Part shown: in pieces, positions 21,590-32,899 of the stretch
Layout of the letters: every line of letters begins with the position of its first letter
Position numbering within the stretch: position 1 is the stretch's first letter
DNA from: Lunularia cruciata
Taxonomy: Eukaryota; Streptophyta; Marchantiopsida; Lunulariales; Lunulariaceae
Assembly (NCBI GenBank): GCA_948567375.1
Contig: OX419761.1
Span: 6,388,501-6,452,500, forward strand
Direction of reading: 5' to 3'
DNA length: 64,000 nt
Made by a program: the position numbers and the translations under genes
Notes under the pieces: model-generated
What the model was told of the DNA's origin: nothing
The model's input: only the letters and a program-made list of their open reading frames with translations
Database searches by the model: none

Positions 21590-22972
21590 CTACTCCAATC
21601 CGATGTCTACTTCTTCTTCGGCTTTCAAACTCAAACCTGAAGTAAATTTTCTTCCTACTACTTTTTCCTTGGATCTTATATCTTCTTCTTCTTCTACCAG
21701 ATCCAGTAATTCTCTTTTCTGATCTGAAATTGCACTAGTGGGTAATCTATCTAACTCTTCATCTCTCGACCCACTCTTCTCTAATGTCTCAAATGGTAAC
21801 TCCAAAGACATTTGTACTCCTATGTTATCTACTTCGGGTTTTGCTCTAATATCTTTTTGAAGCTTTTCTAACTCTATTTTCACTAAGTCTAATCTAATTG
21901 AAATGTTATCCTTTACCTCTAAAATCTTTCAGTCTACACAAGTTTTGAAACTTATTAACAAGGCATTCATATCTGTATCCTTTGCTTGTCTTCGTCTTGT
22001 TTCCTGCACCAACAACTTCAACTCGTGCCGCCTCGTCTCTTCAATCTGAATGCTGGCCTCTGTACTTAACATTGCATTCATTTGGGGGACTATCTCCTTC
22101 AATGGCTCCAATCTCGTCTTTCTCTCACGTTCCCGATTTGCAAGCCAATCTTCTCGGTATATCACCAACTTCACCTCAAACTTGGCTTTCACCGACTCCT
22201 TCTCCTTCTCCTTCTGGACAACTCTCTCCTCCTGATTACGAAGTAACTCTCGTAATCTGTCTTCTTCTCTATATTGTGCCGCCAACTCTCGTTGCCAAAG
22301 TTGCTTCTTCTCCTCGACACTCTCCATCACCCTATCGAGCTCCTGATCCTTTGCAGCTACTCTTGCCATAGCATGGATTACCTCTACTCTTGAATCAGCA
22401 AATTGTTGCTTCAAGATCTCGTACTCAACTACTTGTCTCTCCCTTGCTATGTCACTCTTCTTTACAAGAATCTCTCCATAGTTCACTTCTCTCTTCAGGT
22501 CTTCAATTACCTGACTTCTCACTACTGCCTCCGCTCGTAGTACTTCTCTTTCCTCCTCACCTCAGGTTAGACTCTTCTTCAACTCCAAGTTTTCTTCTTC
22601 CAGCCTTGCTAATACCTGCAACACAGTCTTCACCTCTGGACAAGTCAACTGCATCTCCTTCTTTCCGTACTCTAGCTTTACTAACAAGGGGCACACCACT
22701 TCTTGCAGGTACTCCGCTCCATCACTAGCAACTACTTCAACCTGTGGAGTGACCTCCTTCTTTACCTCTTCTTCTTCCGATACTCGCCTTCTTCACTGCA
22801 GTCGTCGTATCAAAATAGACACCTCACTTCCCGAGCTTTCAGGTGCTTCTTCCTTCACCATACTCGGATCCGCTTCATACTTTGCCTTACGTCTCAAGCG
22901 AACTCCTCTCTGTACGGCAATCTTCTTCTCTTCGGGCACAATTACTTCATCTTCCAACTGTGTATTGTAAAC
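21590..22972 (-). pseudogene. Broken ORF for a long coiled-coil protein of unknown family
   Basis: On minus, about 460 codons can be followed with one frameshift (near 22795) and two in-frame TGA stops (near 22558 and 21926). The first 60 residues are charged and basic (VRLRRKAKYEAD), then an acidic hinge (SEEEEVKKEV). There follows a long heptad-rich region with LARLEEENLELKKSL, AAKDQELDRVMESVEEKKQL and NQEERVVQKEKEKESVKAKF, strongly predictive of coiled coil. The tail (21883-21590) is acidic (LLDLVEEEEDI). I see no gag, PR, RT or zinc motif. It lies between truncated copia E1 and element F, on the same strand as both. It could be an extra retroelement ORF, a captured host gene, or a host gene remnant. 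Confidence 0.6.
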
Positions 22973-23200
22973 CAAGTTGTGGTAAGTGTTCTAATAGTTT
23001 AGGACCAGATAGTCCTTTAGTGAAAATGTCAGCAATTTGTTTCTGAGTAGAAACATAATGAAACTGAATCTTCTCGTCTGATGCCAAATGCTCGATGAAG
23101 TTGTATCAAACTGCAATGTGTTTTGTTCTATTATGGAACTTGGTGGTATCCACCAATGCTAGTGCAGACATATTATTGCATAGTATAGTAGTAGGCTGAG
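22973..23200 (-). pseudogene. Copia E1 RNase H, C-terminal part
   Basis: Reverse complement matches 40009-40245 of E2 closely, encoding the stretch around SALALVDTTKFHNRTKHI, the last catalytic part of copia RNase H, and the IFTKGLSGPKLLEHLPQLG tail. It is separated from the rest of the E1 RNase H (from 28842) by element D. Confidence 0.85.
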
Positions 23201-23622
23201 TGTAAAAGACCGAAACCGAGGAGAGAAATAGGAGAATGGAAGTTCACATTGGGATGCTTGAAAGTGTAAAAACTCCGAATGCCTAGCATGAGCTTTGGCT
23301 TTGTATTTATAGGTAGCATACAAGGCCCTTGAGAAGCTTCTCAAGAAGTTTCCTCAAGCCGCTTTCTTAGAGTGCAAGCCAAGTTAACTAGGAAGCTTCT
23401 CAAGAAGCTTCCTAGAAGTCGTCTATTTGGCGTGCAAGCTAAGCTAGTTGGAAGCTTCTAGAAGCTTCTTTCTAGAAACTACTTACTTGAGGTGCAAGCT
23501 AAGCTAGTGGGGAAGCTTTCCAAGATGCTTCCTAGATACTTCCGGAATATTCCAGGCTAATTTGTCTTATGTGTTACTTCGTAAGCTCGTCTAACTTTGT
23601 TGCTAAAATCCATATTGTTACA
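23201..23622 (-). repeat. 3' LTR of chromovirus D
   Basis: 422 bp, on minus TGTAACAATATGG ... GGTCTTTTACA, with perfect TG/CA ends. Minus-strand TATA box ctataaata at plus 23304-23312. Upstream of it on minus lie several GAAgcTTC palindromes. Polypurine tract (minus gcgggggaata) lies just past 23622. Confidence 0.92.
23328..23552 (-). promoter_or_regulatory. Heat-shock-element-like array in the LTR U3 region
   Basis: Within 225 bp upstream of the TATA box: an 18-bp perfect palindrome cttgagaagcttctcaag (23328-23345); gaagcttctcaagaagcttc (23392-23411); a four-unit array gaagcttctagaagcttc (23451-23468), which fits nGAAnnTTCnnGAAnnTTCn exactly; and ttccggaatattc (23540-23552), which fits TTCnnGAAnnTTC exactly. 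This is the binding pattern known for heat shock transcription factors. The TTC/GAA/TTC block is perfect at 28759-28771, 10561-10573 and 52062-52074 in sister LTRs. Function is inferred from the motif only. Confidence 0.6.
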
Positions 23623-26600
23623 TATTCCCCCGCCGCTAGTTGGTGACGTCCTTGTTGCCACTGAAGCTTCGAATTCTTGGATGGCCGTCTGTGCATTTTG
23701 GAGGTGAGAAAGAGGTTCCCATGTGGCATCATGAAGCGGATACCCTTTCCAAAGGACCTTGTACTCCGTATGTTGGCAACGGCCTTGTTGAATATGGCGA
23801 CGCGCAAGGATACAATCAACTTCATACTCCTCATGATCATTGATAGGGACAGGAAGAGGGGGAGGTTGGACTCGAGAGGAAAAGGAAGAAGGGTTAGAAA
23901 CAAAGAGTACAACTTGGAAACATGAAAGATAGGATGGATACGCATGTGACAAGGCAAGGCAAGTCGATAAGCAACAGGAGAGACAATTTGGGTGATATCA
24001 AATGGTCCTATCCAATCAGGGGCAAGTTTATGAGCTTGGGTATCAAGTGGGAGAGGGAGGTTACTAGAGGATAGTATGACTTTATCACCGACTTCAAAGG
24101 TGAGATCACAACGATGACATATAGTTTTTGGCAATTTTGAGCAACAAGGAGGTGAGACTTGGCTTGTTGGAGAGATTGGGATATAGTGGTCAAGAATGTA
24201 TAAGTATGAGGAACCTGAGATGGAGGAGGAGCAAGAAGAGAATCTGGAACAAGCAGATCTTGGTCAAAATTGAGAAAGAAAAGAGAAAATCCGGAGCTTG
24301 CCTGTTTGGAATTGTTGTAGGAAAATTTTGCAGTTGCAAGACATTCATCCCAATTGGTATGGTATACATTGACAAAGGCACGCACCATATCCTCCAATGT
24401 ATGATTTACACCTTCGGTTTGTCCATCAGTTTGAAGATGATAGGCCGTGGACAAAGCAAGCTTGGTGCCGAGTATCTGGAAGTGTGCTTGCCAAAACTTC
24501 CTGGTAAATCAAGGATCACGGTTGGAGATGAGTACACGTGGCATCCCATGATGCTTGAAGACATTGTTGAAGTAGATGTGCGCTAAGGTTGGAGCATCCA
24601 CGGTATCAAAGGTTGGTGCCAAGTGGATTTGCTTACTAAGCTTATCCACAAACATCACAATTGTGGTTTATCCTTGTTTTGTCTTTGGCAAGGATGTATG
24701 AGATCCAAACTCACATGCTCATTGTGAGCGGATGGAACGGCGAGTGGTTGAAGGAGTCCACTCGGCTTTTGGTTGCTAGCCTTGTTACGTTGGCAGCTCT
24801 CACACAATCGGACAAATTCTCAAACATCTTGTGTCATGTTGGGCCACCACCATTGACGTTGGAGGGTACCCAAGGTTTTGTCCACACCTATGTGACCAGC
24901 AATGGGTAAATCATGGGCTTCTTGAAGGTGCACAAGCCAAAGATCACCTTTAGCTTGAACATAGATCTGGTCCTCATGGAATAAAAGGCCTTCCTTGATG
25001 TGGAAGGTGTTGTACTTCTTATCGCATGCCGTAAGGCAACCATGTACCATTTGGAAGAAGGGATCTTGGTGTAGAGCTGACTGAAACTCGTTTTGACCTT
25101 GGAGTTAGCTAATACCGTTGAAATTGCCACTGTGATGAGAGGAAGAGATTTCAAATCAGGTCGTCACAATAAAGCATTAGGGATGACATGGAACCGACCT
25201 GGTTTGTACTCAAGTTTGATGTCATATAGTTGGAGTTGTTCATCCCATTGATGATATCGATTCTTCATGTGTTCCAAGTGTAAGGTTTGCAACAATGGCT
25301 TGTGATCAGTTCGCATGATCACTTGTTTCTCCAAGAGATAATGCCTCCATACCTTGGTGGCATATACCATTGCAAGTTGTTCTTGATCTCAAGCAGAGTA
25401 ATTTTGTTCAGCTGTGTTTAGTCAACAAGACACAAAGGCAATGGGATGTAGTCCATTTGGGAATTCTTGTTGCAACACAACTCCAATTGCACAGTTAGAA
25501 GCATCAAAATCAACCACACAAGGTAGTTGAGGATCATACGGTTGAAGAATGGGTCTTGAAGACACCATATGCTTTAACTTTTGGAATGCTTCTTCATGCT
25601 TGGTGGTCCACTCGAATCTTGAGTTCTTTCCCAAGAGGTCAGTCAATGGTGCAGCCACATGAGCATAATAGCGGATGAACCATCGGTAAAAACTGGCCAA
25701 TCCATTGAATGCTTGTACTTCTGTAGCATCCTTTGGGGTAGACCAATCAGCAATGGCCTTGATCTTCTCTTCTTCCATCTTGATCCCCTCTGATGAGATC
25801 TTATGACCCAAGAAGGCTACCTCCTTATGCCAAAAGGCACACTTCAACTTCTTGCAGTAAAATTTTCATTGTCGTAGTTTTCTTATGACTTCTCGCACAT
25901 GATTCACGTGCTCTGCCTCTGTCTTGCTATAGATTAAGATATCATCCAAGAACACCACCACGGACCAATCCAATAGTCCATCCAACACCCGATGCATCTG
26001 ATACATGAAGACTATTGGAGCATTAGTGAGTCCGAAAGGTAGAACTCTCCATTCAAAATGCCCATACCTTGTGCGAAAGGTAGTCTTTTGCACATCCTCT
26101 CCTTCAATGGAAATTTGCCAATAGCTACTGCAAAGATCCAGCTTGGAAAAGTAGCGTGCTCCACTTAGTTGATCAAGCAGGTTATCGATTTGAGGTAAGA
26201 AGTATGCATTCTTCACGGTTTGCTTATTGAGCCCATGGTAATCAATACAGAAACAAAGTACTCCATCCTTCTTTGGAACAAATAATACCGGTGCTCCCCA
26301 AGGAGAGGTACTATGTTGTATGAAATCCTTCTCCAACAACTCTGTAAATGTTGTTTGCAACTCCTCCAACTCCTTTGGTGAGAGAAGATAGATCAGTCTA
26401 CTCATTGGAGTACTTCTTGGCAATAACTCAATCTTGAAGGGCATACCTCATTCAGAGGGTAATCCCTTTGGCAGATCATGCAAAAACACGTCCGCAAACT
26501 CTTGAACTATCCAATCAACCATTGCTTGATGGGGATCTTGGCTCTCCTCAGATTGTTCTTGTGCAATCAGCTTGATCCACACCATGAATAAAAACTTATC

Positions 26601-27212
26601 TTCCTCCAAAGCTTGCTCTATGGCTCCTTCATTAACAAACTTCCATTATAGGGACTCATCTCTCTTCCAAGCTTGCCCCATGGTTGCCTTCCTGGTAAAC
26701 TTCCCATCTTGGGACTCATCTCCCTTCAAGATTCACTCTATGGCTACCTTCTCAACAAACTTCCCATCTTGGGACTGACTATTCTTAAGTGTCTTACTTA
26801 GAGGTGCTAGACAACCTAATCAAAAATTCCTACCTTGGTGTTGTATTTGAATTTGTCGTCGGGTCCAATCGAATTGAACCTTATGACGTTCAAGCCAAGG
26901 TAGACCCAGAATGATATCATAGTGTAGAGGTGCCACTACAAACCTCATACACTCCAAATACTCCTTTCCAATCTTGAAGGTAATAGGATGTGAGGTGCAA
27001 AATGCAGAACCCTTTCTACCATCCGCCATCATCAAACTACTTCCAAACACTCGCTTAATACGAATACCCAATTCCTTTGCTACTTGTATAGACATGCAAT
27101 TCTCCAAACTTCCATAATCAACCAAAATCTTACAACCCCAATTAGATATCATATCTTGCAAGTGAAGTAAACTTGCATAGGTCAAGCCTTCAATCCCATA
27201 GGAACTAATCAA
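23557..27212 (-). pseudogene. Chromovirus D pol: protease to chromodomain
   Basis: The best preserved chromovirus pol in the window. Protease at 27212-26820 (KILVDYGSLENCM; the usual D-S/T-G reads D-Y-G). RT at 26444-25866, open over 192 codons, with [34 protein letters not shown] and [14 protein letters not shown] thumb/RNase H start at 25847-25422 with VVDFDASNCAIGVVLQQ, and RNase H end at 25370-25164 with RTDHKPLLQTL. Integrase zinc region at 25050-24820 (HDLPIAGHIGVDKTLG). The core is broken near 24640, resuming with TDGQTEGVNHTLEDM at 24454. GPF module WIGPFDITQIVSPVAYRL is followed by a chromodomain with EYKVLWKGYPLHDATWEPL near 23790-23690. Several frameshifts make it non-functional as it stands. 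Confidence 0.88.
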
Positions 27213-28145
27213 GCTCCCAATAGGTGGCTCAAAATCTCCTATTGGGATTCTTCATTTCCTTGATCATTCTATTCCACAAACTCCATCTGGGCAACTTGTC
27301 AAGGTCGCTCATTCCTTAGTGGACATTCAGCAATGCGATGTCCAACTTGGCAACAATATAAGCAACCTCAATTTTGTCTCAATCTTTCTCTATCCGCTAA
27401 ACCAAGTGGTCTCCGTTGGATAGCATCAATCTCCATTGGTATCGGTTCTTCTACTCGTGCATAACTTATTGGTAGGCTTTGTGTAGGTCAAGGTCTAGAC
27501 CAAGTTGTTGCAACCAAGGAATCAAAACGCTCAGCCAATTGCATGGCTTCTTCTATGTTTTGTGGCTCCCATATGGTCACCTCCAATTTGGTTTGTGACT
27601 TCAATCCTCACACAAATCGATCCAGAACTTCACCTTCTTGGATATTTGGAATTTCCATGATGATGTTCTGAAATTGCATGATATAACTTCTTATTGAGCC
27701 AATCTGCTTCAACTCTGCCAACTTATCTCGTGCGGCTTGGATGGCATTTATAGTTTGACATTGACCAAGTATTGTATCCTTGAATTCTGCCCATGTCAAA
27801 ATTGGTGCAACAATTTGTTGTTCAGCTCTCTCATCTTGGAATCACCACCAAAGTTTTGCCACACTATCCAATTGGCTAGAAGCCAAGAGAATTTGTTTTT
27901 GCTCGTCTTGAAGATTGGTGGCGTCAAAGTAACATTCGCAATAAAACACAAAATTCTTTACTGTGCATGGAAGATTTTTTCCTTCAAACACCTTGGGTTA
28001 TGGAAATCAAATGTGATCTTCTCCATCTCGAATTGGCACTCTCTCTATATGTTCTTGTCGTTGCTGGTCTTGTTCATCCAACAATTGAGTAAGATGCTCG
28101 ATTTGTTGTTTGCATTACAAGGATAACATCCGGTATTGCCGCCAT
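27213..28145 (-). pseudogene. Chromovirus D gag
   Basis: Minus strand: capsid fragments at 27799-27608 (LAELKQIGSIRSYIMQFQN, EGEVLDRFV) and further upstream pieces to about 28140. The zinc knuckle near 27370-27320 reads C-L-Y-C-C-Q-V-G-H-R-I-A-E-C, a complete CCHC, although a stop lies just upstream. Frames are broken at about 27605 and 27830. Confidence 0.78.
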
Positions 28146-28403
28146 TGCTACTACTCTATTCCATTATCATCAATTTATCTAATTGATTAACACATAGATA
28201 TAACATGTCCACCGTTCTCCATAAGTTACAATTGGAAGTATCAAGGGTTCCTCAAACATGGTGATCATATGTAGAAAATTTTACCCAAAGCATGAGGTGA
28301 TGAATTGTATGAAATGGTGCTTTGGTAATATCTGGATATGAAAATCTCAATGGTTTGGCAGAAGTGGATTTGGTGATCCATAAATTCCATCCATCCCATT
28401 CCT

Positions 28404-28415
28404 GCTCTTATACCA
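28404..28415 (-). other. Primer-binding site of chromovirus D
   Basis: On minus, TGGTATAAGAGC begins one base after the LTR end (28417). It differs by one base from the initiator-Met tRNA complement TGGTATCAGAGC. The same site is seen in G at 58767-58778. Confidence 0.85.
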
Positions 28416-28416
28416 A

Positions 28417-28841
28417 TGTAAAAGACCAAAACCGAGGAGAGAAATAGGAGAATGGAAGTTCACATTGGAACACTTGAAAATGGGAAAACTCCGAGTGTCT
28501 AGCATGAGCTTTGGCTTGGTATCTATAGGTAGCATACAAGGCCCTTGAGAAGTTTCTCAATTAGTTTCCTCAAGCCGCTTTCTTAGAGTGCAAGCCAAGT
28601 TAACTAGGAAGCTTCTCAAGAAACTTCCTTCTAGAAGTCGTCTACTTGGCGTGCAAGCTAAGCTAGTTGGAAGCTTCTAGAAGCTTCCTTCTAGAAACTA
28701 CTTTCTTGAGGTGTAAGCTAAGCTAGCTGGGAAGCTTCCTAAGATGCTTCCTAGATACTTCCAGAATATTCCAGGCTAATTTGTCTTATGTGCTACTTCG
28801 TAAGCCCGTCTAACTTTATCACTAAACTCCATATTGTTACA
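28417..28841 (-). repeat. 5' LTR of chromovirus D
   Basis: 425 bp with TG...CA ends. It contains gaagcttctagaagcttc at 28670-28687 and ttccagaatattc at 28759-28771 (both perfect heat-shock-element arrays). The TATA position reads tatctatag (28520-28528), one change from the sister copy, so the present promoter is weakened. Confidence 0.92.
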
Positions 28842-31800
28842 TTGAGTATCACCCAACTAGATGTCTTCAAGTAGTTGTCTCAGCCAGACACCTTCTGCAG
28901 CGGCTGCTGCCATTGCTACATACTCAGCTTCAGTTGAGGAAAGTGCTGATGTCTTCTGTCTCTTCGAACTCCAGGAGACTGCTCCTTCTGTAATTATAAA
29001 ACGGGACCAGATGTGGATTTAAGTTCATCTATCTCTCCTGCCCAGTCTGCATCTGAGTTGCCATATAAAGGTTTAGGAACCTTAGAGTATGAATACCCCA
29101 CATAATAATGAATTGTTCCCTTTATATATCTAAGCAAATGTTTCATTGCAGTGATATGTTTATCACCAGGATTATCCATGAATTGAGATAATACTCCCAC
29201 TGAAAATGACAAATCAGGTCTCGAGCAAACTGCTGCCCAGTTTACTGAGCCTATTGCTTTAGGAAAACCAAACACGCAGAGCTTTAACTTCTCCTCCTGA
29301 GTTTGAGGCGAGTCATGTTTGGAGAGCAATCCAGGTAACATAGGCGGAGATACAGATTTTGCATCTATAAGATCAAACTCAATAAGTTTCTGCAGTAAGT
29401 AATGGGTTTGATTGATGCGGATCCAACTGCGATGTGGGTCTTGGATAATCTGTAGACTGAGACAATGCTGAGCAGGGCCTAGATCAGTCATCATAAATCT
29501 GCCACACAATTGTTCCTTGATAAGGGAGAGAAACGTAAGGCTGGTGCTAGCTATCAGTGTATCATCAACATATAACGCGAGAAGGATAAAATCAGAACCC
29601 TTGCGTTGAAAATACACGTTGTCATCAGCTGCAGTCTTAGTAAAACCAATAGATAGCAGGTGACTATCAAAGAGTAAATTCCACTCCCGAGAGGATTGCT
29701 TTAATCCGTAAATGGCACGGATGAGTTTGCATACTTGGCCCTTCTTCGGTGGAGTAACTCCCGGGGGCAACATCATGTAGATGTCTTCATTTAAAATGCT
29801 ATTTAGAAAAGCTGTCTTTACGTCCATTTGATGGACGTGCATGTGATGTTGAGCAGCAAGACTGAAAATCACTCGTACGGATTGGATTCATACCACAAGA
29901 GAAAAAGTCTTGAAAAAATCAATTCCCTGTATTTGTGTGAATCCACGAGCAACAAGTCTGGCCTTGTAGCGGTCTACTGTACCATCTGAATTAAGTTTCA
30001 ACTTATACATCCATTTGCGGGAAACTAACTTTCTGCCAGGAGGTAGATCAATATAGATCCATGTACCAATTTCTTGATGTAAGCGAAGCTCCTCCTCCAT
30101 AGCTGTAGTCCAATGATGACATTGGGGAGAATGGAGAGCTTGCTGTAAAGAAGCCGGCTGAAGAGGAATTGTATCCTTGTTGGCTGTAAGAGCTTTCTTC
30201 TAAGTTTTCTTGCTCTTTGGAATGAGGGATTTCGTACTATAGTTCTCATCTGGGTTAAGCTTTGGAGGTTTTCCTTTGTTGGAGCGTTTAGAATGGTGCA
30301 GTTGAACCAGTTGAGATGTTTGCTCAAGAAATTCCTAAACTATAGAATCAGTAGAGTTTGATGTTACTATAGATTGATCTGATTTATGTTTTTAAAAAAA
30401 GTTTCACAGATGCCATACCTTCTGATGTACGTCTTGAGAGGTGACATGCGGCCTGCAAGAAGTTCCTCTAGAACAAAAGTATCACCAAGATGGTGTATCA
30501 ACTCAGAAGTTGGTATGTGTTTTGCAGTATGGGAAGAGGATCGTCCTAAGTCACAAGAGTCATTGTCGTAGAGTGACCACGATGTAGCTCCCACTTGCAG
30601 AGTAGAAGTTGGTGAGGTCTACCAGATGCTGATGCTTTGGGTGGGGAAGGGGTAAGAGCAGCAATACTATGTGCAGGTGATTGAGGTAGGGCTGCTTGCA
30701 AAGAAACAGCTTGTTGGATAAGACCAGCTGAACTTGAACTTTGAGTAGCACCAAATGCTGGTATCCCCGATTAAGCCTGAGACTGAGGGCCAGCCAAAGT
30801 TATAAATGTAGGAGTGGTCCTATTAGTGAATGCTAGTGGTTTGGGAGGTAGTCCGCTAGCATGAGTGTAGAATTTCACATTTTTGTGAATATCCTCATCT
30901 GATGGTTGTGAATGCTAGGAGTTCTTCTCAGTAAAATAAAGTGTCTCCTCCTCAAAAACAACATTCCTTGCTGTAAATACCAAACCATTAGTCTTTCTCT
31001 AGAATCTGAATCCCTTGCTAATGGGACTGTAGCCTAGAAAAAGGCATTCTTCAGATTTTGAATCCAACTTAGTTTGTTTCTCCGTAGGAACTTGAGCAAA
31101 TGCGGTGCACCCAAAAATTTTGGGGTGGACTAAGGTTGGTTGTCGGTTGAACCAGAGAGAGTAAGGAGTTTCTTCGGATGGTATTGCTTTGGTGGGTGAT
31201 CGATTTTGTAAGTATGTTGCACAAAGAACAGCCTCACCCCAATAGGGCTTAGGCAATCGTGCATCATGAAGCATTGTATGGACAAAATCTAGAAGAGTCT
31301 GATTCAAAGACTCCATTTTGTTCCGGAGTATAAGGAACTATGCACTGATGTTCAATGCCATGCTCAACACAGAATTCATTAAATAATGTGGATATATATT
31401 CCCCACCACCATCAGAACATAAAACCTTAATTCGTAGATCGGTTTGATTTTTGCCCAAAGCTTATATTTCCAAAATGCAATAAAACAATCACTCTTTCAT
31501 TTCAGCAACCGGATTACTGTGTATCTGGTGTAGTCATCTATGATGGTCATAAAATATTCAAAACTATAGAATGTAGTTGGGGTTATCTGGCCACTTAGAT
31601 CCGAATGTACCAACTCTAATGGGAGGTAGCTCGGTAAGTGGTTTGCTGAGGAAATGTTACTTTAGTCAGCTTGCCATGTTAGCAAGCTGGGCAAATGAAG
31701 TGTCTAATTTTCCATAGAAAAGGAAGGCCATTTAAATGAGTTTGTTGCATTAATTGATGCATTCAATTAATATTAATGTGCGCCAAATGTTTGTGCCATA

Positions 31801-32895
31801 AAAACTCTTGAGGAGTATGGTCTGACGCTATGAGGAGGGCAAAACCCATGGGAGGGTCCAAGGTATTTTCTGCAATATTTGTGGATAATATTGCAGTGCT
31901 AGATGGAATAATGGTAGCTTTGAGGATGCGTAAATGCAGAGGTAATTTGAATCCTAAGTTGGAAATAGCTAATGGATAATTTTAGCAAGTGATAAAGTGG
32001 GGGTTGTGGATATTAAAATAAGGTAAATCCACATAAGAGGAGTGCCACGAAAGATTAATACCATGTGGCCCTTATCACTAGCAAAAGTGACTTGTGACTG
32101 AGGAAGACCCCGGTGCTGAGTGTTGCCGTTTGCCAAAGGACTTAGATTTTGAGTTACCGTAAGTGTCACTTCCGAAGGCTTGAAGATAGCATCAAGGCCG
32201 CTGCCTAGAGCACGGTCCGTGTCGTCCTTCTTGGTGGAGAGTATTGATGAAGGAGCTTGGTGCTCCCGAGCCATTGCTGCTACCTTGTCGGGGACTTTGG
32301 TGAGTAAATCTGAGTGAAGGGATGGAGATGTCATTGCGGGGTGGGATTTTCCAGAGATGAGTGAAACATGCAGTAAGGATTTGCTGAAGGTGCCTTCATT
32401 GTTGATGTCGTTTGTAGGAAACTTGATGTAGTTGGCATTGGTGGCCTATTGTTCCATGGTAGTGACACTGGCGCTGAGGGCTTGTTGTGAGGGGGCCGCA
32501 AAGGGAAGAATTGTATGTTCCAGTAGATATAGATTTTAGTGTAATGAACATTGTGCTAGAGTGTCACCTTCGTGGTCTTTGAGAATGCAGTTTTGGTTGT
32601 GAAGTGTGAGTGTTCCTCCCTTGCGGTCAAGTTCACAAGCAAAGAATAGGCTCTTGGTGAGCTGTGGCACCTAGAAAACGTTAGAAATGAGAATCAAGGT
32701 TCCTGTGCTTGGAATGTGTATGCGGACAGAGCCATGACTAGCAATTATTCCAATGATGCTGTTGCTGAGGAGAATCGTGTTGTCTTGGTGAGCCGGGATA
32801 GAATCCATCATCATGAATGTTGTGCAGCCGAACGCAATGTGATGAGTGGTGCTCGTGTACACGTACCAATAATTGGCATCTGCAAGTGATTGCAT
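28842..32895 (-). pseudogene. Copia E1 pol: protease, integrase, RT, RNase H N-part
   Basis: RT/RNase H (29872-28994) is open for 292 codons, with MDVKTAFLNSILNEDIYMM, YGLKQSSREWN and the catalytic box LALYVDDTLIAS, then the ADWAGEIDELKSTSG start of RNase H. The RT N-terminus at 30100-29888 has ARLVARGFTQIQGIDF. Integrase pieces are at 31458-31264 (CSDGGGEYISTLFNEF) and 31316-30999 (MLHDARLPKPYWGEAVLCA). The protease region at 32895-32671 has YTSTTHHIAF where copia proteases have D-S-G-A-T-H-H, so the catalytic Asp is lost. Frames are broken between domains. Confidence 0.87.
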
Positions 32896-32899
32896 TTTT

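Larger units (their letters stand above)
23201..28841 (-). mobile_element. Chromovirus D (Ty3/gypsy), complete with two LTRs
   Basis: 5641 bp with LTRs of 422 and 425 bp that match at roughly nine in ten positions, so the insertion is not recent. Flanks are ctgag (23196-23200) and ttgag (28842-28846), a 4/5 match. The uninterrupted site in E2 reads ...gacactcagcctac, whose CTCAG explains the duplication. It sits inside E1's RNase H. Internal order is the same as in A and G. Confidence 0.92.

Noticed and set aside
21982-22371. Serine/proline-rich plus-strand frame of 129 codons
   Set aside because: Antisense shadow of the charged coiled-coil ORF; glutamate/lysine-rich codons read backwards give Ser/Leu/Pro.
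24128-24586. 152-codon plus-strand frame (and its twin at 54596-55057) as a gene
   Set aside because: Both lie exactly antisense to the integrase of chromoviruses D and G; their similarity to each other follows from that.
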